Shown piece after piece: positions 38,359-47,726 of a stretch of 64,000 nt of DNA. This DNA comes from Pseudoalteromonas sp. XI10. GTDB taxonomy: Bacteria > Pseudomonadota > Gammaproteobacteria > Enterobacterales > Alteromonadaceae. The stretch covers positions 103,138 through 167,137 of the forward strand of contig NZ_LOPY01000009.1 in NCBI RefSeq assembly GCF_001469895.1. Reading direction: 5' to 3'. Position 1 is the stretch's first letter. Every line of letters begins with the position of its first letter. Position numbers and translations under genes: made by a program. The notes under the pieces were generated by a model, which was not told where the DNA came from, did no database searches, and saw only the letters and a list, made by a program, of their open reading frames with translations.

Positions 38359-39600
38359 CTAACTAAGTCTACCCAAAATCCACAGATTTAACAGTTTATT
38401 TACGCCGAATTGGTAACTTAATTGTGCTGGGTGGGATATTTGCCAATGAGCAATATCAGCACGAGCCCCCACTTTTAACACACCACGATCGTCAAGACCT
38501 AACGCACCCGCAGCGTTTCGTGTTACGCCAGCTAATGCTTGCTCTGGTGTCATACGGAAAATAGTGCACGCCATATTCATCATTAAATGCAATGAACATA
38601 ATGGTGAAGTTCCAGGGTTGAAGTCTGTTGAAATGGCGATCGGAACTTGGTACTGCTGCAGTAGTTCAATTGGCGGATACTTTGTTTCGCGTAAAAAGTA
38701 AAATGCACCTGGCAACAATACCGCTGCAGTGCCCGCTTTGGCCATTGCTTGAATGCCAGCTTCATCTAAGTGTTCAATATGATCTGCCGATAAGCCATTA
38801 AATTCGGCAACAAGCTCTGCACCATGTTGATTAGATAACTGCTCAGCGTGCAACTTAACCGGTAAGTTGTGCTTTTTAGCCGCTTCAAACACACGGCGAG
38901 TTTGCTCGTTGCTAAAGCCTACGTTTTCACAAAAAGCATCAACGGCATCAGCTAAATCAGCTTCAACAACACGGTCAAGCATCTCACCGCAAACAAGCTC
39001 TATGTATTCATCACTACGGCCTTTATATTCAGGCGGTAATGCATGAGCACCTAAAAACGTGGTTTTAACATCAACCGGGTGATTCTCACCGAGTAAACGA
39101 GCTACTTCGAGAAGTTTAATTTCGTTTTCGCAATCAAGACCATAGCCAGATTTAACCTCTACCGTCGTCACGCCTTCTGCGTATAAAGCATTTAAGCGCT
39201 CTTTAGCACTAACAAACAGTGTTTCGTGGTCGGCTTCGCGAGTTGCACGTACGGTGCTTGCAATACCGCCACCGTTTGCAGCGATTTGTTCGTAGCTAAC
39301 ACCTTGCAAACGCTGCTCGAACTCTTCTGCGCGGCTACCGGCAAACACTAAGTGAGTGTGACAATCAATCAACCCTGGTGTTAACCACTGCCCTTTTGCA
39401 GATACAGTTGGCGTTGCTAACGCGTCAAATTTAGGTAAATCGGTTTGTGCACCTAACCAGGCAATTTTGCCATCTTTAACGGCAATCGCTGCATTTTCAA
39501 TGGCGCCGTATGGTGCATCAACAGCAGGATCCATTGTGGCGATATTGGCATCTGTGATCAGTAAATCCCAGAGCGCTTGATCATTGTTGGTTGTGTGCAT
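38359..39600 (-). CDS. hutI: Imidazolonepropionase
   Basis: Third enzyme of histidine degradation, hydrolysing imidazolone propionate to formiminoglutamate. 413-residue amidohydrolase: metal site [12 protein letters not shown] (about 80-91), [20 protein letters not shown] and [10 protein letters not shown] with the metal/catalytic Asp. Divergent from hutC, with a HutC operator in the gap. Confidence 0.97.
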   Translation of the reverse strand: MHTTNNDQALWDLLITDANIATMDPAVDAPYGAIENAAIAVKDGKIAWLGAQTDLPKFDALATPTVSAKGQWLTPGLIDCHTHLVFAGSRAEEFEQRLQGVSYEQIAANGGGIASTVRATREADHETLFVSAKERLNALYAEGVTTVEVKSGYGLDCENEIKLLEVARLLGENHPVDVKTTFLGAHALPPEYKGRSDEYIELVCGEMLDRVVEADLADAVDAFCENVGFSNEQTRRVFEAAKKHNLPVKLHAEQLSNQHGAELVAEFNGLSADHIEHLDEAGIQAMAKAGTAAVLLPGAFYFLRETKYPPIELLQQYQVPIAISTDFNPGTSPLCSLHLMMNMACTIFRMTPEQALAGVTRNAAGALGLDDRGVLKVGARADIAHWQISHPAQLSYQFGVNKLLNLWILGRLS

Positions 39601-39676
39601 TTTTCACCTATCTTGATGCTTGCTAAAGGCTCAGTATGAGCCTAAATTTAAATTTGCTTAAAGTTTATCAACTCAC

Positions 39677-39690
39677 CTTGTATATACAAG
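39677..39690. promoter_or_regulatory. HutC operator
   Basis: Perfect 14-bp palindrome CTTGTATATACAAG in the hutI/hutC divergent region, matching the known HutC-binding pattern CTTGTATGTACAAG of Pseudomonas and the related site in Klebsiella. It lies 77 bases upstream of hutI and 54 bases upstream of the chosen hutC start, so one site could control both. Urocanate would be the expected inducer. Confidence 0.9.
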
Positions 39691-39743
39691 GGAATTATGT
39701 CACCTTCAAACATACTATTTACTTACTACATATACATCCCAAA

Positions 39744-40451
39744 ATGAGTGTCCCTAAGTTTGCGCAAATTAAAGAGTTTATTCTGAAAAACATTCAATCG
39801 GGAGAATGGCAAGAAAACGACCGTGTCCCTTCAGAAAACGAACTTACCAGTCAATTTCAAGTAAGCCGTATGACGGCTAGGCGTGCACTCAGTGAGTTAA
39901 CCGATGCCGGTATCTTAACCCGCAGCCAAGGCCAAGGTACTTTTGTTGCCAGCTTCAAATCACAATCTTCGTTACTAGAAATCAAAAACATTGCCGATGA
40001 AGTTAGAGCGCGAAACAGTAATTACAGTTGTACGATTTTAGTGATGGAATCAATCAGCGCTATTGCCCCCATCGCGATTGCTTTGGGTGTCGAGGTCGAC
40101 AGCCATGTTTATAGAAGTGTAATTGTGCACAATGAAAACGAGCAACCTCTGCAAGTTGAAGAACGCTTTGTGAACCCCGCTCTTGCTAAAGACTACTTAC
40201 AACAAGATTTTCACAGCCTAACACCCCATGAATACTTATCGCAAAACGCCCCGCTCACTGAGGCTCGCCACACGGTTGAAGCGATAATGCCCAATCAAGA
40301 AATGTGTGAATGGCTCAACCTGTACAACGAAGAGCCATGCTTACAAGTGATCCGCCGAACCTGGTCATCGCAAGGTATTGTTAGTTTTGCGCGCTTAGTC
40401 TCACCGGGCAGTAAATACCGACTAGGCGGCCACCTAACTTTTAAAAAATAA
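39744..40451 (+). CDS. hutC: Histidine utilisation repressor HutC (GntR family)
   Basis: 235-residue regulator: N-terminal GntR winged helix (VPSENELTSQFQVSRMTARRAL, written in two parts VPSENELTSQF and QVSRMTARRAL) and a C-terminal UTRA ligand domain ending SPGSKYRLGGHLTF. The frame is open 36 codons upstream, across the operator, but those residues are not part of the family; the ATG at 39744 (MSVPKFAQIKEFI) fits. Ends back-to-back with the next gene with no spacer. Confidence 0.93.
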   Translation: MSVPKFAQIKEFILKNIQSGEWQENDRVPSENELTSQFQVSRMTARRALSELTDAGILTRSQGQGTFVASFKSQSSLLEIKNIADEVRARNSNYSCTILVMESISAIAPIAIALGVEVDSHVYRSVIVHNENEQPLQVEERFVNPALAKDYLQQDFHSLTPHEYLSQNAPLTEARHTVEAIMPNQEMCEWLNLYNEEPCLQVIRRTWSSQGIVSFARLVSPGSKYRLGGHLTFKK

Positions 40452-41222
40452 CTAAATAGGCATTTGGTATCGAAAATTAAGTGACTCAATCGCCGAGCCA
40501 TTAATGAGACGCTCGCCTTTATCATGGCTAGTAAATGTTGGAGGCTGATTGCCTTGCTCAGTACATTTTTGCTGGTAATAATCTGCTTTTGTAGGATGCG
40601 CCGGATTGACCACATTATAAATGCTGCTCGCGCTTGACCAGTTTTCAATTACAGAAAAAATCGCCGCTATCACATCTTGTTGCTGAACCATGTTTACCAC
40701 TTGCTGACTTGAGCTAGAAAGCTCTTTACCTGCAACAAACTTACCCGGGTCGCGCCCAGGACCAACAAGGCCCGCCAAACGCAATACTTTACCACCGGCA
40801 TTTAGCGCTAACTGCTCAGCATCAAATAGCAGTTGCTGGCGCGCTGATTGGCAATTAATTACTGTACTTTCGTCATAATGACCATTATCAGCAGGGTAAA
40901 CACCCGTCGAAGAACATAAAATAAAGCCTTTACAATTTAGTTGCTTGGCAAGCTCAAGTCCTGCTTGCAAAGTGGCTAAATAATTACTTTCTGAGCTGCG
41001 ACTACGCGGTGGAATTGCACAAACCCACCATGCATCTTCAAGTGAAACATCGTGTTTGAGCACATCGCCTTCAAGCGCAAACTGGCGCTGAAAGTCATGT
41101 TCGTGCTCGCTACTACGGTGTGTACCCAGCACTTGCCATGCTAATGATTTTGCCTCAACACAAAGCGCACTGCCAAGCCAACCTGCACCTAAAACGACCA
41201 GTTTATTATTTTCATTACTCAT
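40452..41222 (-). CDS. NAD(P)-dependent epimerase/dehydratase-like SDR protein
   Basis: 256-residue extended-SDR-like protein with N-terminal Rossmann motif VVLGAGWLGSALC (9-21), ILCSSTGVYP (about 106) and LRLAGLVGPGRDPGKF. This resembles the YeeZ-type subgroup. The usual YxxxK catalytic pair is not evident, as in that subgroup. Substrate unknown. Its stop codon lies directly against the hutC stop. Confidence 0.8.
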   Translation of the reverse strand: MSNENNKLVVLGAGWLGSALCVEAKSLAWQVLGTHRSSEHEHDFQRQFALEGDVLKHDVSLEDAWWVCAIPPRSRSSESNYLATLQAGLELAKQLNCKGFILCSSTGVYPADNGHYDESTVINCQSARQQLLFDAEQLALNAGGKVLRLAGLVGPGRDPGKFVAGKELSSSSQQVVNMVQQQDVIAAIFSVIENWSSASSIYNVVNPAHPTKADYYQQKCTEQGNQPPTFTSHDKGERLINGSAIESLNFRYQMPI

Positions 41223-41335
41223 TTATCCAACAACCTCACAGTATTTATTATTAACGTTCGCTTAACGGTATAGCGATTTGGGTGCAAATATGATTAGATA
41301 GATAACTCTACCCGATAATAAAAACACGTGCATCT

Positions 41336-43363
41336 ATGTTAAATAACCTCTCTTTACGTAAAAAAATATTACTACTCATCGGCGGGACGATAAGTGTACT
41401 ACTGATCATCGCGTCTAGTTTTTTTGTTAGCCATATTGCTGACCTATCGCGCCAAGCTATTCAACGCGAAGCCGACAGCTATTTACAGAGTGAACGACTT
41501 TCAATGCAAGGTTACTTTGCCAAATACGGTAAAGTGGTTCAAACCTTCATTACAAATCCGCATTTAGTGAATTGGTTCGACAATTGGACTGAACGTGATC
41601 AAAGCCTTGATAACCAACCTGGATACGACAGTGTTAATCAAGATTTTGTGCGTATCAGTGGCAACGATGACAACATCTTATCTGCCTTCTTTGCATCTGC
41701 AACAACAGGTGAGTACTTTAAAGAAAACGAGCGAACCACTCATTATAACGGCCAACCTTACTACGCTTACAAACGTGGTTGGTGGCAAGATGCTTTAAAG
41801 ATCAACAAACTCTATGTAGGCCCAATTTCTGTGGATTTAACCACAGGTAATGCCTCTGCAGTTGTACAACAGCCTGTTTATAACAAACAAAATAAACTTG
41901 TTGGTTTTGGTGGTGTTGATTTACAGCTAAACAACATCAACGACATGGTTGAAGAAATTCGCTTTAATGGCCAAGGCTTTGGTTTCTTACTTGATGGCAA
42001 TCAAAAGGTAGTGCACTTATCTAAGCGCACTGGCCACAAGCTATCTGTGACTGACGAAGGTCCAAATGGCAAAGAAGGCCTAGATGCCCTCGAAAAACAA
42101 TTTAGCGACACATCAGGCTTTAGCGAATTAAACCGCGCGATGAAAAGCCAAAAAGATGGCAGCAGCTTTGTTACTTTCAAAGGTGAGCAATATTACGTTG
42201 TATACAACCGCCTTGAGCTAGAAACCCCTTACCTTGATTGGTACGTGGGTATTTTAATTCCAACAAGTATGATTGATGAACCAGTAAATGATGCAGTGAT
42301 GACAACCACAACCTCAGTGATCATTATTCTTGCGATTATCATTGCGATGATCTTCTGGGCCACGCAAATGATCACCAAGCCGCTGACTAAGCTAACTTAC
42401 ATCATGCGTGATATCGCATCAGGTGATGGCGATTTAACACAGAAAATCGAAATCAAGAGTAATGATGAAGTGGGCCAACTTGCTCATCACATGAATACCT
42501 TCATCGATAAACTTCGTGCAATGATGCTTAATACTGCTGCGCAGGCTGAGCAACTAAGCCAAGCTGCAAGCCAGTTGAAAATTGTATCGCAAAAAACCAA
42601 CGATGAAATTCAGCAAGAAAAGCAGCAAGTTGATAGTGTTAGTGCGGCGGTAACCGAAATGGCGTCTACAGTGATGGAAATCTCGCGTAATGCCCAGCAC
42701 ACTAATAATGCCGCTGAAGAAGTACAAACCATTACCGTTGACGGTACGAAACGTTCTACTCAAGCTCAGTCAGTCATGACCGCCCTTGCAAGCCATATTG
42801 GTGAAGCGTCTAAAGTGGTTGCGGGTCTTGAACAAGAAAGTGGCAATATCGGTGCGGTAGTTGATGTTATCAACTCAATTGCTGAGCAAACTAACTTACT
42901 GGCACTGAACGCGGCAATTGAAGCAGCCCGCGCGGGTGAGCAAGGCCGAGGTTTCGCGGTTGTTGCTGATGAAGTTCGTTCACTGGCAAGCAGAACGCAA
43001 GAATCTACTGATGATATTCGCAACATGATCAGCCGTTTACAGCAAATTGCCCAACAAGCATCGACTATGATGCAACAAGGTCAAGAGCGTGCTGAAGGCT
43101 CAGTTGAGCAAACACAAATTGTATTGCAAGCTCTACAAGATATCGCGCAATCTGTGACAAATGTGCAAGATCAAAGTCATCAAATTGCGACTTCGACTGA
43201 GCAGCAAACTGTGGTTGCAGAAGATATCAACAATAGCTTGGCAGCAATTAATCACTTAGTGAATAGCACTGCGGATCATGCCCATGAATTGGCGGATGAA
43301 GCACGTGATTTGAATGAATTGGCAGCCGCTTTAAATAAGACGGTGAATCAATTTAAGTTATAA
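41336..43363 (+). CDS. Methyl-accepting chemotaxis protein with dCache sensor
   Basis: 675-residue chemoreceptor. A first transmembrane helix (about 12-32), a large periplasmic double-Cache domain (about 35-325, with [24 protein letters not shown] and [11 protein letters not shown]), a second helix (about 326-346), HAMP, and a signalling domain with the conserved [19 protein letters not shown] tip. The RGWW segment resembles the RxWY signature of amino-acid-binding dCache domains but with Trp for Tyr, so the ligand is uncertain. Confidence 0.92.
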   Translation: MLNNLSLRKKILLLIGGTISVLLIIASSFFVSHIADLSRQAIQREADSYLQSERLSMQGYFAKYGKVVQTFITNPHLVNWFDNWTERDQSLDNQPGYDSVNQDFVRISGNDDNILSAFFASATTGEYFKENERTTHYNGQPYYAYKRGWWQDALKINKLYVGPISVDLTTGNASAVVQQPVYNKQNKLVGFGGVDLQLNNINDMVEEIRFNGQGFGFLLDGNQKVVHLSKRTGHKLSVTDEGPNGKEGLDALEKQFSDTSGFSELNRAMKSQKDGSSFVTFKGEQYYVVYNRLELETPYLDWYVGILIPTSMIDEPVNDAVMTTTTSVIIILAIIIAMIFWATQMITKPLTKLTYIMRDIASGDGDLTQKIEIKSNDEVGQLAHHMNTFIDKLRAMMLNTAAQAEQLSQAASQLKIVSQKTNDEIQQEKQQVDSVSAAVTEMASTVMEISRNAQHTNNAAEEVQTITVDGTKRSTQAQSVMTALASHIGEASKVVAGLEQESGNIGAVVDVINSIAEQTNLLALNAAIEAARAGEQGRGFAVVADEVRSLASRTQESTDDIRNMISRLQQIAQQASTMMQQGQERAEGSVEQTQIVLQALQDIAQSVTNVQDQSHQIATSTEQQTVVAEDINNSLAAINHLVNSTADHAHELADEARDLNELAAALNKTVNQFKL

Positions 43364-43557
43364 AGATAAATTGCTGAAGTAGTTAAAAACCCGATGTCAC
43401 CTGAAGATGACATCGGGTTTTTATCGTCAGCCTTCCCTGTTAGTCGTGGCGCAACCGCTTTCGCGTGTTCCATAAATTCGTGCCACTGTTGCTTATTCCA
43501 TAAAGCAACTCCTTTGTCGGTCAATCCTTGTGTTGGTTGCGTTTGTACTTGTTCCAT
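43348..43557 (-). CDS. Small protein with ALWxxxQWxxFM motif; frame runs through the terminator
   Basis: 69-residue ORF with a near-perfect AGGAGGAG ribosome site. The N-terminal half [16 protein letters not shown]...[15 protein letters not shown] is clearly related to the neighbouring 37-residue gene. The last part ([24 protein letters not shown]) is encoded by, and beyond, a strong terminator hairpin at 43385-43422. There is no stop codon before the hairpin, so a transcript ending at the T-run would lack a stop. The last 16 bases overlap the convergent chemoreceptor gene. Function unknown. Confidence 0.6.
   Translation of the reverse strand: MEQVQTQPTQGLTDKGVALWNKQQWHEFMEHAKAVAPRLTGKADDKNPMSSSGDIGFLTTSAIYLYNLN
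43385..43422. terminator. Strong bidirectional terminator
   Basis: Perfect 10-bp stem CCCGATGTCA / TGACATCGGG with an 8-base loop, flanked by A5 and T5. It serves the chemoreceptor on the plus strand. On the minus strand it lies inside the reading frame of the 69-residue small gene. Confidence 0.9.
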
Positions 43558-43606
43558 ATAGTCTCCTCCTTACGCTAGCTTCATCCTGTTTGGCTCCTGC
43601 CTAAGC

Positions 43607-43720
43607 TTATTCCTTGCTGTCATCTCCATTCACTTTATCCATAAAGCGTTGCCATTGTGCGCTACTCCATAACGCCTTGTTACTTCCTTGCTGTCCTTTG
43701 TGCGTAGTTACATTATCCAT
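43607..43720 (-). CDS. Small paralogous protein with ALWxxxQWxxFM motif
   Basis: 37-residue protein. I place the start at the ATG at 43720, which has AAGGAG 8 bases upstream; the frame stays open to 43789 but has no good ribosome site there. The sequence MDNVTT...NKALWSSAQWQRFMDKV aligns with its downstream neighbour MEQVQT...[17 protein letters not shown], including the start, so the two are tandem duplicates. Function unknown. Confidence 0.6.
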   Translation of the reverse strand: MDNVTTHKGQQGSNKALWSSAQWQRFMDKVNGDDSKE

Positions 43721-43810
43721 ACTGTAAACTCCTTGCGGTTTATCGTCCGTTACTCCTACAGCAGCTCCATGCTGTGCTCCATTACCCATCCTTGTAGATT
43801 AATGCGGTGA

Positions 43811-43969
43811 TTATCGCTTAGCGATGATATACACAGCATGAATCAAACCTGGAATGTACCCTAATAAGGTTAAAAGAATATTAATCCAGAACTGCGCACC
43901 TAAACCTACCTGTAAAAATACGCCGAGAGGTGGAATTAAAACCGATAAAATAATACGTATTAAATCCAT
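43811..43969 (-). CDS. YqaE/Pmp3 family membrane protein
   Basis: 52-residue protein too short for most ORF cut-offs. It reads MDLIRIILSVLIPPLGVFLQ, then VGLGAQFWINILLTLLGYIP and GLIHAVYIIAKR: two hydrophobic helices with the family PPLGVFLQ and LGYIPGxIHA motifs. AAGGAG lies 7 bases upstream of the ATG. Such proteins are stress-linked small proteolipids. Lies in a minus-strand cluster with the BON protein and two tiny genes, suggesting envelope or osmotic stress. Confidence 0.9.
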   Translation of the reverse strand: MDLIRIILSVLIPPLGVFLQVGLGAQFWINILLTLLGYIPGLIHAVYIIAKR

Positions 43970-43987
43970 GACTCACTCCTTGAAAAA

Positions 43988-44012
43988 GATAAGCCCAGCC
44001 AAAGCTGGGCTA
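43988..44012 (-). terminator. Hairpin after the BON-domain gene
   Basis: Stem AGCCCAGC / GCTGGGCT, 4-base loop; on the minus strand a broken T-run (TTATCTTTTTC) follows. Probably a terminator or attenuator between the BON gene and the YqaE gene. Confidence 0.6.
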
Positions 44013-44026
44013 TATAGGGCTTGCTA

Positions 44027-44593
44027 TTATTCAGCAACAATCGTTAATTCATCGATTACTTTGCGAACATCTTCAGCATTTTCAGCAATGCTTACCGCTA
44101 ATTGCTTTTCCGCATCAGACTCAACAGTACCTTTTAGCGTTACCACACCCATGTCAGTATCAACATCGATGTCTGTACCACCTACTTCTGAGCTAAATAA
44201 ATAACGTGTCGTGATCACAGTACTAATTTTTGCGTCGGTTAAGTCGCTTTCTGCTGAATCAGCTTTGTCTGATTTCATGTGCTTAGCTTTCATGTTTTTA
44301 ACAACAGTTAGTTCGTTATCAACAGAGCTAACACCGTCTAGGCTAAGAACTAGCTCTTCAGCAAGCTCTTTATCTAATTCGCTATCAACTTTACCTGTAA
44401 GTACAACCTTGCCATTCGTTACATCAGTGTTGATGTCAAAGTTGTTAAGGTTTGTGTTCATAAGAAGCACAGTTTCTGCCTTACCATCAATCCAAGCATC
44501 TTTACTTTCATTTTCCCAGCTGCTTGCCTGAGCTGACATGCTAGTTGCACCAATTACTAAAGCGGCAATCATAGATTTGTTAAAAGTGTTCAT
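44027..44593 (-). CDS. Periplasmic protein with two BON domains (OsmY-like)
   Basis: 188-residue exported protein: signal peptide (1-23, ending SAQAS), then two BON domains (about 38-100 and 122-185), each with the pattern of G(x)V-L-x-G-x-V-x-S (VVLTGKVDSE; VVTLKGTVESD). OsmY-type proteins protect the envelope under osmotic stress. The start at 44593 has AAGGAG 7 bases upstream; the frame is open 9 codons further up without a ribosome site. Confidence 0.9.
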   Translation of the reverse strand: MNTFNKSMIAALVIGATSMSAQASSWENESKDAWIDGKAETVLLMNTNLNNFDINTDVTNGKVVLTGKVDSELDKELAEELVLSLDGVSSVDNELTVVKNMKAKHMKSDKADSAESDLTDAKISTVITTRYLFSSEVGGTDIDVDTDMGVVTLKGTVESDAEKQLAVSIAENAEDVRKVIDELTIVAE

Positions 44594-44923
44594 AATCTTT
44601 CTCCTTTTGATTAAAGACACTTTTACTAATGCGACTATAATGCCAACTATTTACTTGTTTACTTTCAGTAAGTTAATAGCTTATTCAGCGGCTATTTATA
44701 TTCATTTAGGTAAAGATTTACAAGCTGCTCGGTAAGAAGTTCACGATGTTGCAAAAATAACCATTTAGTTGCTGATTTTATTAATCTGTGGTTAATTTAA
44801 CTAAGTTGCTTATTAGCACAAAAATACAAACCATTGATTTATATAAAAATAAACTTTGGCCTAAGGCTTGCTTCGTAATTAATAACTAAAAAATCACCTT
44901 TAAAATCACAACAGGGAACTACC
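44594..44923. other. 330-base AT-rich divergent gap
   Basis: Between the divergent BON and DUF1707 genes. I see no gene or repeat. It presumably contains both promoters; no specific site could be assigned. Confidence 0.4.
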
Positions 44924-45583
44924 ATGGCCGTTAAACTTGAAGATCGCCCAATCGATCAAGTAAGAGAAGAAGTTATTGATCAACTCATTTATAACTACAG
45001 TCATGCTGTTATTTCAGCCGAAGCATTTGAACGCCGACTAGACCAAGCAATGGCAGCCACTAGCAACGAAGTACTGGTTGAACTGGTTGCTGATTTAGAA
45101 CTAAAAGCAGATATTGATTACAAATCGCATAAGCATGCGCAATTTAAACCTCACTACAGCAACAGCAGCGACAACGAAAGCCTGCAGCTTAGGAGTATTT
45201 TGGGTTCAAATGAGCGCAGCGGCCAATGGGTAGTACCAAAAGAAATTCACCTAACAAACTGCCTAGGTTCAATCGAACTCGACTTTAGCGAAGCAATTTT
45301 CCAACATCAGCACGTCACCATTTATGTGAACTGTATTTTAGGTAACGACGAAATCTACGTGCCAGAACATGTTAATGTGGTATCTAAATTATTTAGCGTA
45401 ATTGGCAGCGTAGAGAATAAATCAGTTGCCTTAAATAAAGGCCAAGGCCCAACCATCACTATTGAAGGTAATGTATGGCTAGGCTCAGTCGAGATTTCAG
45501 TTAAACGTACCATGAAAGAAAAGTTCATCAGCTTTGCCAACAGCCTAAAAGCCAGTTGGAAGGAGATGAATAAGGTGCAGTAA
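44924..45583 (+). CDS. DUF1707 / LiaF-like cell-envelope stress protein
   Basis: 219 residues. The N-terminal DUF1707-type helical segment (about 10-70: VIDQLIYNYSHAVISAEAFERRLDQA) is followed by a repetitive beta-strand domain like the C-terminal domain of LiaF (about 95-205), with IHLTNCLGSIELDFSEA and GNVWLGSVEISV. No transmembrane helix is seen. LiaF-type domains take part in envelope stress responses in Gram-positives; here the role is unknown. A heptamer array starts 4 bases after the stop. Confidence 0.75.
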   Translation: MAVKLEDRPIDQVREEVIDQLIYNYSHAVISAEAFERRLDQAMAATSNEVLVELVADLELKADIDYKSHKHAQFKPHYSNSSDNESLQLRSILGSNERSGQWVVPKEIHLTNCLGSIELDFSEAIFQHQHVTIYVNCILGNDEIYVPEHVNVVSKLFSVIGSVENKSVALNKGQGPTITIEGNVWLGSVEISVKRTMKEKFISFANSLKASWKEMNKVQ

Positions 45584-45587
45584 AGTT

Positions 45588-45657
45588 GCGAGGTGCTAGG
45601 TGCTAGGTGCTAGGTGCTAGGTGCTAGGTGCTAGGTGCTAGGTGCTAGGTGCTAGTT
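45588..45657 (+). repeat. Heptamer array, unit GCTAGGT (10 units)
   Basis: GCGAGGT, then eight perfect GCTAGGT, then GCTAGTT: 70 bp in exact 7-bp register. Starts 4 bases after the DUF1707-gene stop. The first-unit variant GCGAGGT is shared with the array at 63618. Confidence 0.95.
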
Positions 45658-45660
45658 ACC

Positions 45661-45757
45661 GTAGCCGCGATTTTATATCGCGCAATATAATAAGATAACG
45701 CGCGAAATAAATTTCACGCCTACATCAACCGTAGGCGTCACGCTTGCTTGGCGCGTC
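45661..45757. repeat. Three REP-like palindromes of island II
   Basis: GTAGCCGCGATTTTATATCG at 45661, then an inverted REP at 45699-45723 (CGCGCGAAATAAATTTCACG, then CCTAC), and GTAGGCGTCACGCTTGCTTG at 45731-45757. Each has a GTAG head followed by an imperfect palindrome. The last two recur almost identically at 52186-52243. Confidence 0.8.
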
Positions 45758-45812
45758 TTACATACAACACAATTCCATCAATCAATGCCTGACCAAAAAA
45801 CAACGCAATTCG

Positions 45813-45841
45813 GCTCAAAACTGCAAAGCTGACAGCTCTAG
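45813..45841 (-). repeat. Degenerate heptamer array, CTGA core (right arm of island II)
   Basis: GCTCAAA, ACTGCAA, one extra A, GCTGACA, GCTCTAG. The next base begins the stop codon of the VOC gene (45842), so the array touches a gene end. Confidence 0.6.
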
Positions 45842-46258
45842 CTACAAGTCATTATTCCTCTCACTCGGGATATCACTAAAATACTCTACAAACTCAACTT
45901 CAAAACCTGCGGGGTCGATGAAATATACATTTTTACGATAGGGGTTTTCTGGGCCGTGTTTATCAATTTCATAACCAGCCGAAACAAGACGCTCAACTAC
46001 AGCATTAATATCGTTTGTCACATAAGCAAAATGAGCAAGGCCTACTTGGTGGCCTGCTAAATCACGGTTTTCAGCTTCACCATTATCGCTTAATGCAAGA
46101 TATTGGTAATCATCACCAAAGTGCAGCCACTTGCGCGGTTTGCCCGACCATTTGCTATCGCCTTGACTACGCACACGCCAGTGCGGGAATGCTGCTTTAT
46201 AAAAGTGCAGCATGGCATCAACATTACTAACAACAAGGTTTACGTGCTCTAAATACAT
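45842..46258 (-). CDS. VOC (glyoxalase-like) family protein
   Basis: 138-residue single-subunit vicinal-oxygen-chelate protein: MYLEHVNLVVSNVDAMLHFY at the N-terminus with metal ligand His5, GLAHFAYVTNDINAVVERL in the middle, and a C-terminal YFIDPAGFEVEFVEY with metal Glu. The start at 46258 has AAAGGAAAA upstream; the frame is open 16 codons further but without family similarity. Substrate unknown. Confidence 0.85.
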   Translation of the reverse strand: MYLEHVNLVVSNVDAMLHFYKAAFPHWRVRSQGDSKWSGKPRKWLHFGDDYQYLALSDNGEAENRDLAGHQVGLAHFAYVTNDINAVVERLVSAGYEIDKHGPENPYRKNVYFIDPAGFEVEFVEYFSDIPSERNNDL

Positions 46259-46337
46259 GGTAGTTTTCCTTTTTATTTTTAAACTGCCACCAAGATAAAA
46301 CCTCAAGTTAAGTTTAGGTAAAGTACTTTTTCAAATA

Positions 46338-46368
46338 AAAAAGCCCCACTAAAGTGAGGCTTTTAAAA
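46338..46368 (-). terminator. Terminator after pmbA
   Basis: A-run, AAGCCCCAC / GTGAGGCTT stem with one mismatch, TAAA loop, T-run, just downstream of the pmbA stop. Confidence 0.75.
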
Positions 46369-46388
46369 AATGATTCGTTATTTATGAA

Positions 46389-47726
46389 TTAACTACCAGC
46401 AACCTGCATTTGTTCAATCAATACAGAGCCTGTTTGAATACCGCCACGGCGCTCGATGTCTCCACCTAAGCCCACAACGGCCTTAAACATATCTTTTAAG
46501 TTACCAGCAATCGTGATTTCACTGACTGGGTATTGGATTTCGCCATTCTCAACCCAAAAACCCGCTGCACCACGTGAGTAGTCACCGGTTACCGTGTTCA
46601 CACCTTGGCCCATAAGCTCAGTTACTAATAAGCCTGTGCCCATGGTTTTTAAAAGTGCTTTTAAATCGGCATGGGTTTGTTCAACTAGCCAGTTATGAAT
46701 ACCACCAGCATGACCCGTTGGTGCCATAGACAGTTTGCGTGCTGCATAGCTTGCTAATAGGTAAGTTTGTAGTTCACCGCCTTGAATAATTTCACGATCT
46801 ACGGTTTTTAAACCTTCAGCATCAAACGGCGAAGACGCTAAACCTTTTAATAAATGTGGGCGCTCAGAGATATTCACACAATCGCTGAATACTTTAGTGC
46901 CTAAGCTATCAAGCAAGAAGCTCGACTTACGATAAAGCGCACCGCCACCAATCGCCGACACTAAATGGCCGAATAATGAGTTCGCAATATCAGCTCTAAA
47001 AATCACTGGCACTTTCATGGTACCGAGCTTTTGGCTGTTAAGTTTAGCCAAGGTTTCGGTTGCTGCTTCGAGGCCTACTTTTGCAGCGTCGTTTAAATCA
47101 TCTTTATGGCGTGCGATGGTATAAGCCGAGTCGCGCTGCATTTGCTCGCCTTCTTTACCAATCACCATCGTGCTAATGCTGTGACGCGTACGCGGGTAAC
47201 CTGCAATCATGCCATGGCTGTTACCATAAACACGTAAACCTTGGTGAGATGAAAAACTCGCACCATCTGAATTTACAATGCGCTCATCGGCATTTAACGC
47301 CGCTTGCTCTGCTTGATGACAAAACTCCACACCTTGCTCAGGGCTAACTTCCCACGGGTGGTATAAATCTAAATCTTGCGGTGCAAATTCAAGTAACTCC
47401 TTATCAGCGATACCATTGAATGGGTCGTCAGAGGTGAACTTTGCAATATCAATGGCTTTTTCGACCACTGTACGTAATGTTTTAGGGTTTAAATCGGCTG
47501 TTGAAGCAGAGCCTTTGTTATTACCCACATAAACACTGATACCTAAGCCACCGTCTTGGTTAAACTCTATTGTTTCAACTTCGCCCATGCGCGTGCTGAC
47601 AGACAAACCTGACGTGCTCGACATCGCCGCTTCTGCTGCTGTTGCACCCAATTTTTTTGCATGCTCCAGTACTTCGCTTACAGCGTCTTTCACTTCAGAA
47701 ATGTGTTGATAAATAGGATCTTTCAT
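46389..47726 (-). CDS. pmbA: Metalloprotease-related protein PmbA (TldE)
   Basis: 445-residue partner of TldD; the TldD/E complex degrades unfolded peptides, processes microcin B17 and acts on CcdA. TldE itself lacks the HExxxH zinc motif, and none is seen here. Signatures: VETIEFNQDGGLGISVYVG, PVIFRADIANSLFGHLV, GVNTVTGDYSRGAAGFWVENG. Divergent from darP, the usual pairing in gammaproteobacteria. Confidence 0.96.
   Translation of the reverse strand: MKDPIYQHISEVKDAVSEVLEHAKKLGATAAEAAMSSTSGLSVSTRMGEVETIEFNQDGGLGISVYVGNNKGSASTADLNPKTLRTVVEKAIDIAKFTSDDPFNGIADKELLEFAPQDLDLYHPWEVSPEQGVEFCHQAEQAALNADERIVNSDGASFSSHQGLRVYGNSHGMIAGYPRTRHSISTMVIGKEGEQMQRDSAYTIARHKDDLNDAAKVGLEAATETLAKLNSQKLGTMKVPVIFRADIANSLFGHLVSAIGGGALYRKSSFLLDSLGTKVFSDCVNISERPHLLKGLASSPFDAEGLKTVDREIIQGGELQTYLLASYAARKLSMAPTGHAGGIHNWLVEQTHADLKALLKTMGTGLLVTELMGQGVNTVTGDYSRGAAGFWVENGEIQYPVSEITIAGNLKDMFKAVVGLGGDIERRGGIQTGSVLIEQMQVAGS

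Noticed and set aside
43348..43557. ArfA homologue
   Set aside because: The hairpin-in-frame layout resembles arfA, but the protein has no similarity to ArfA that I can see.
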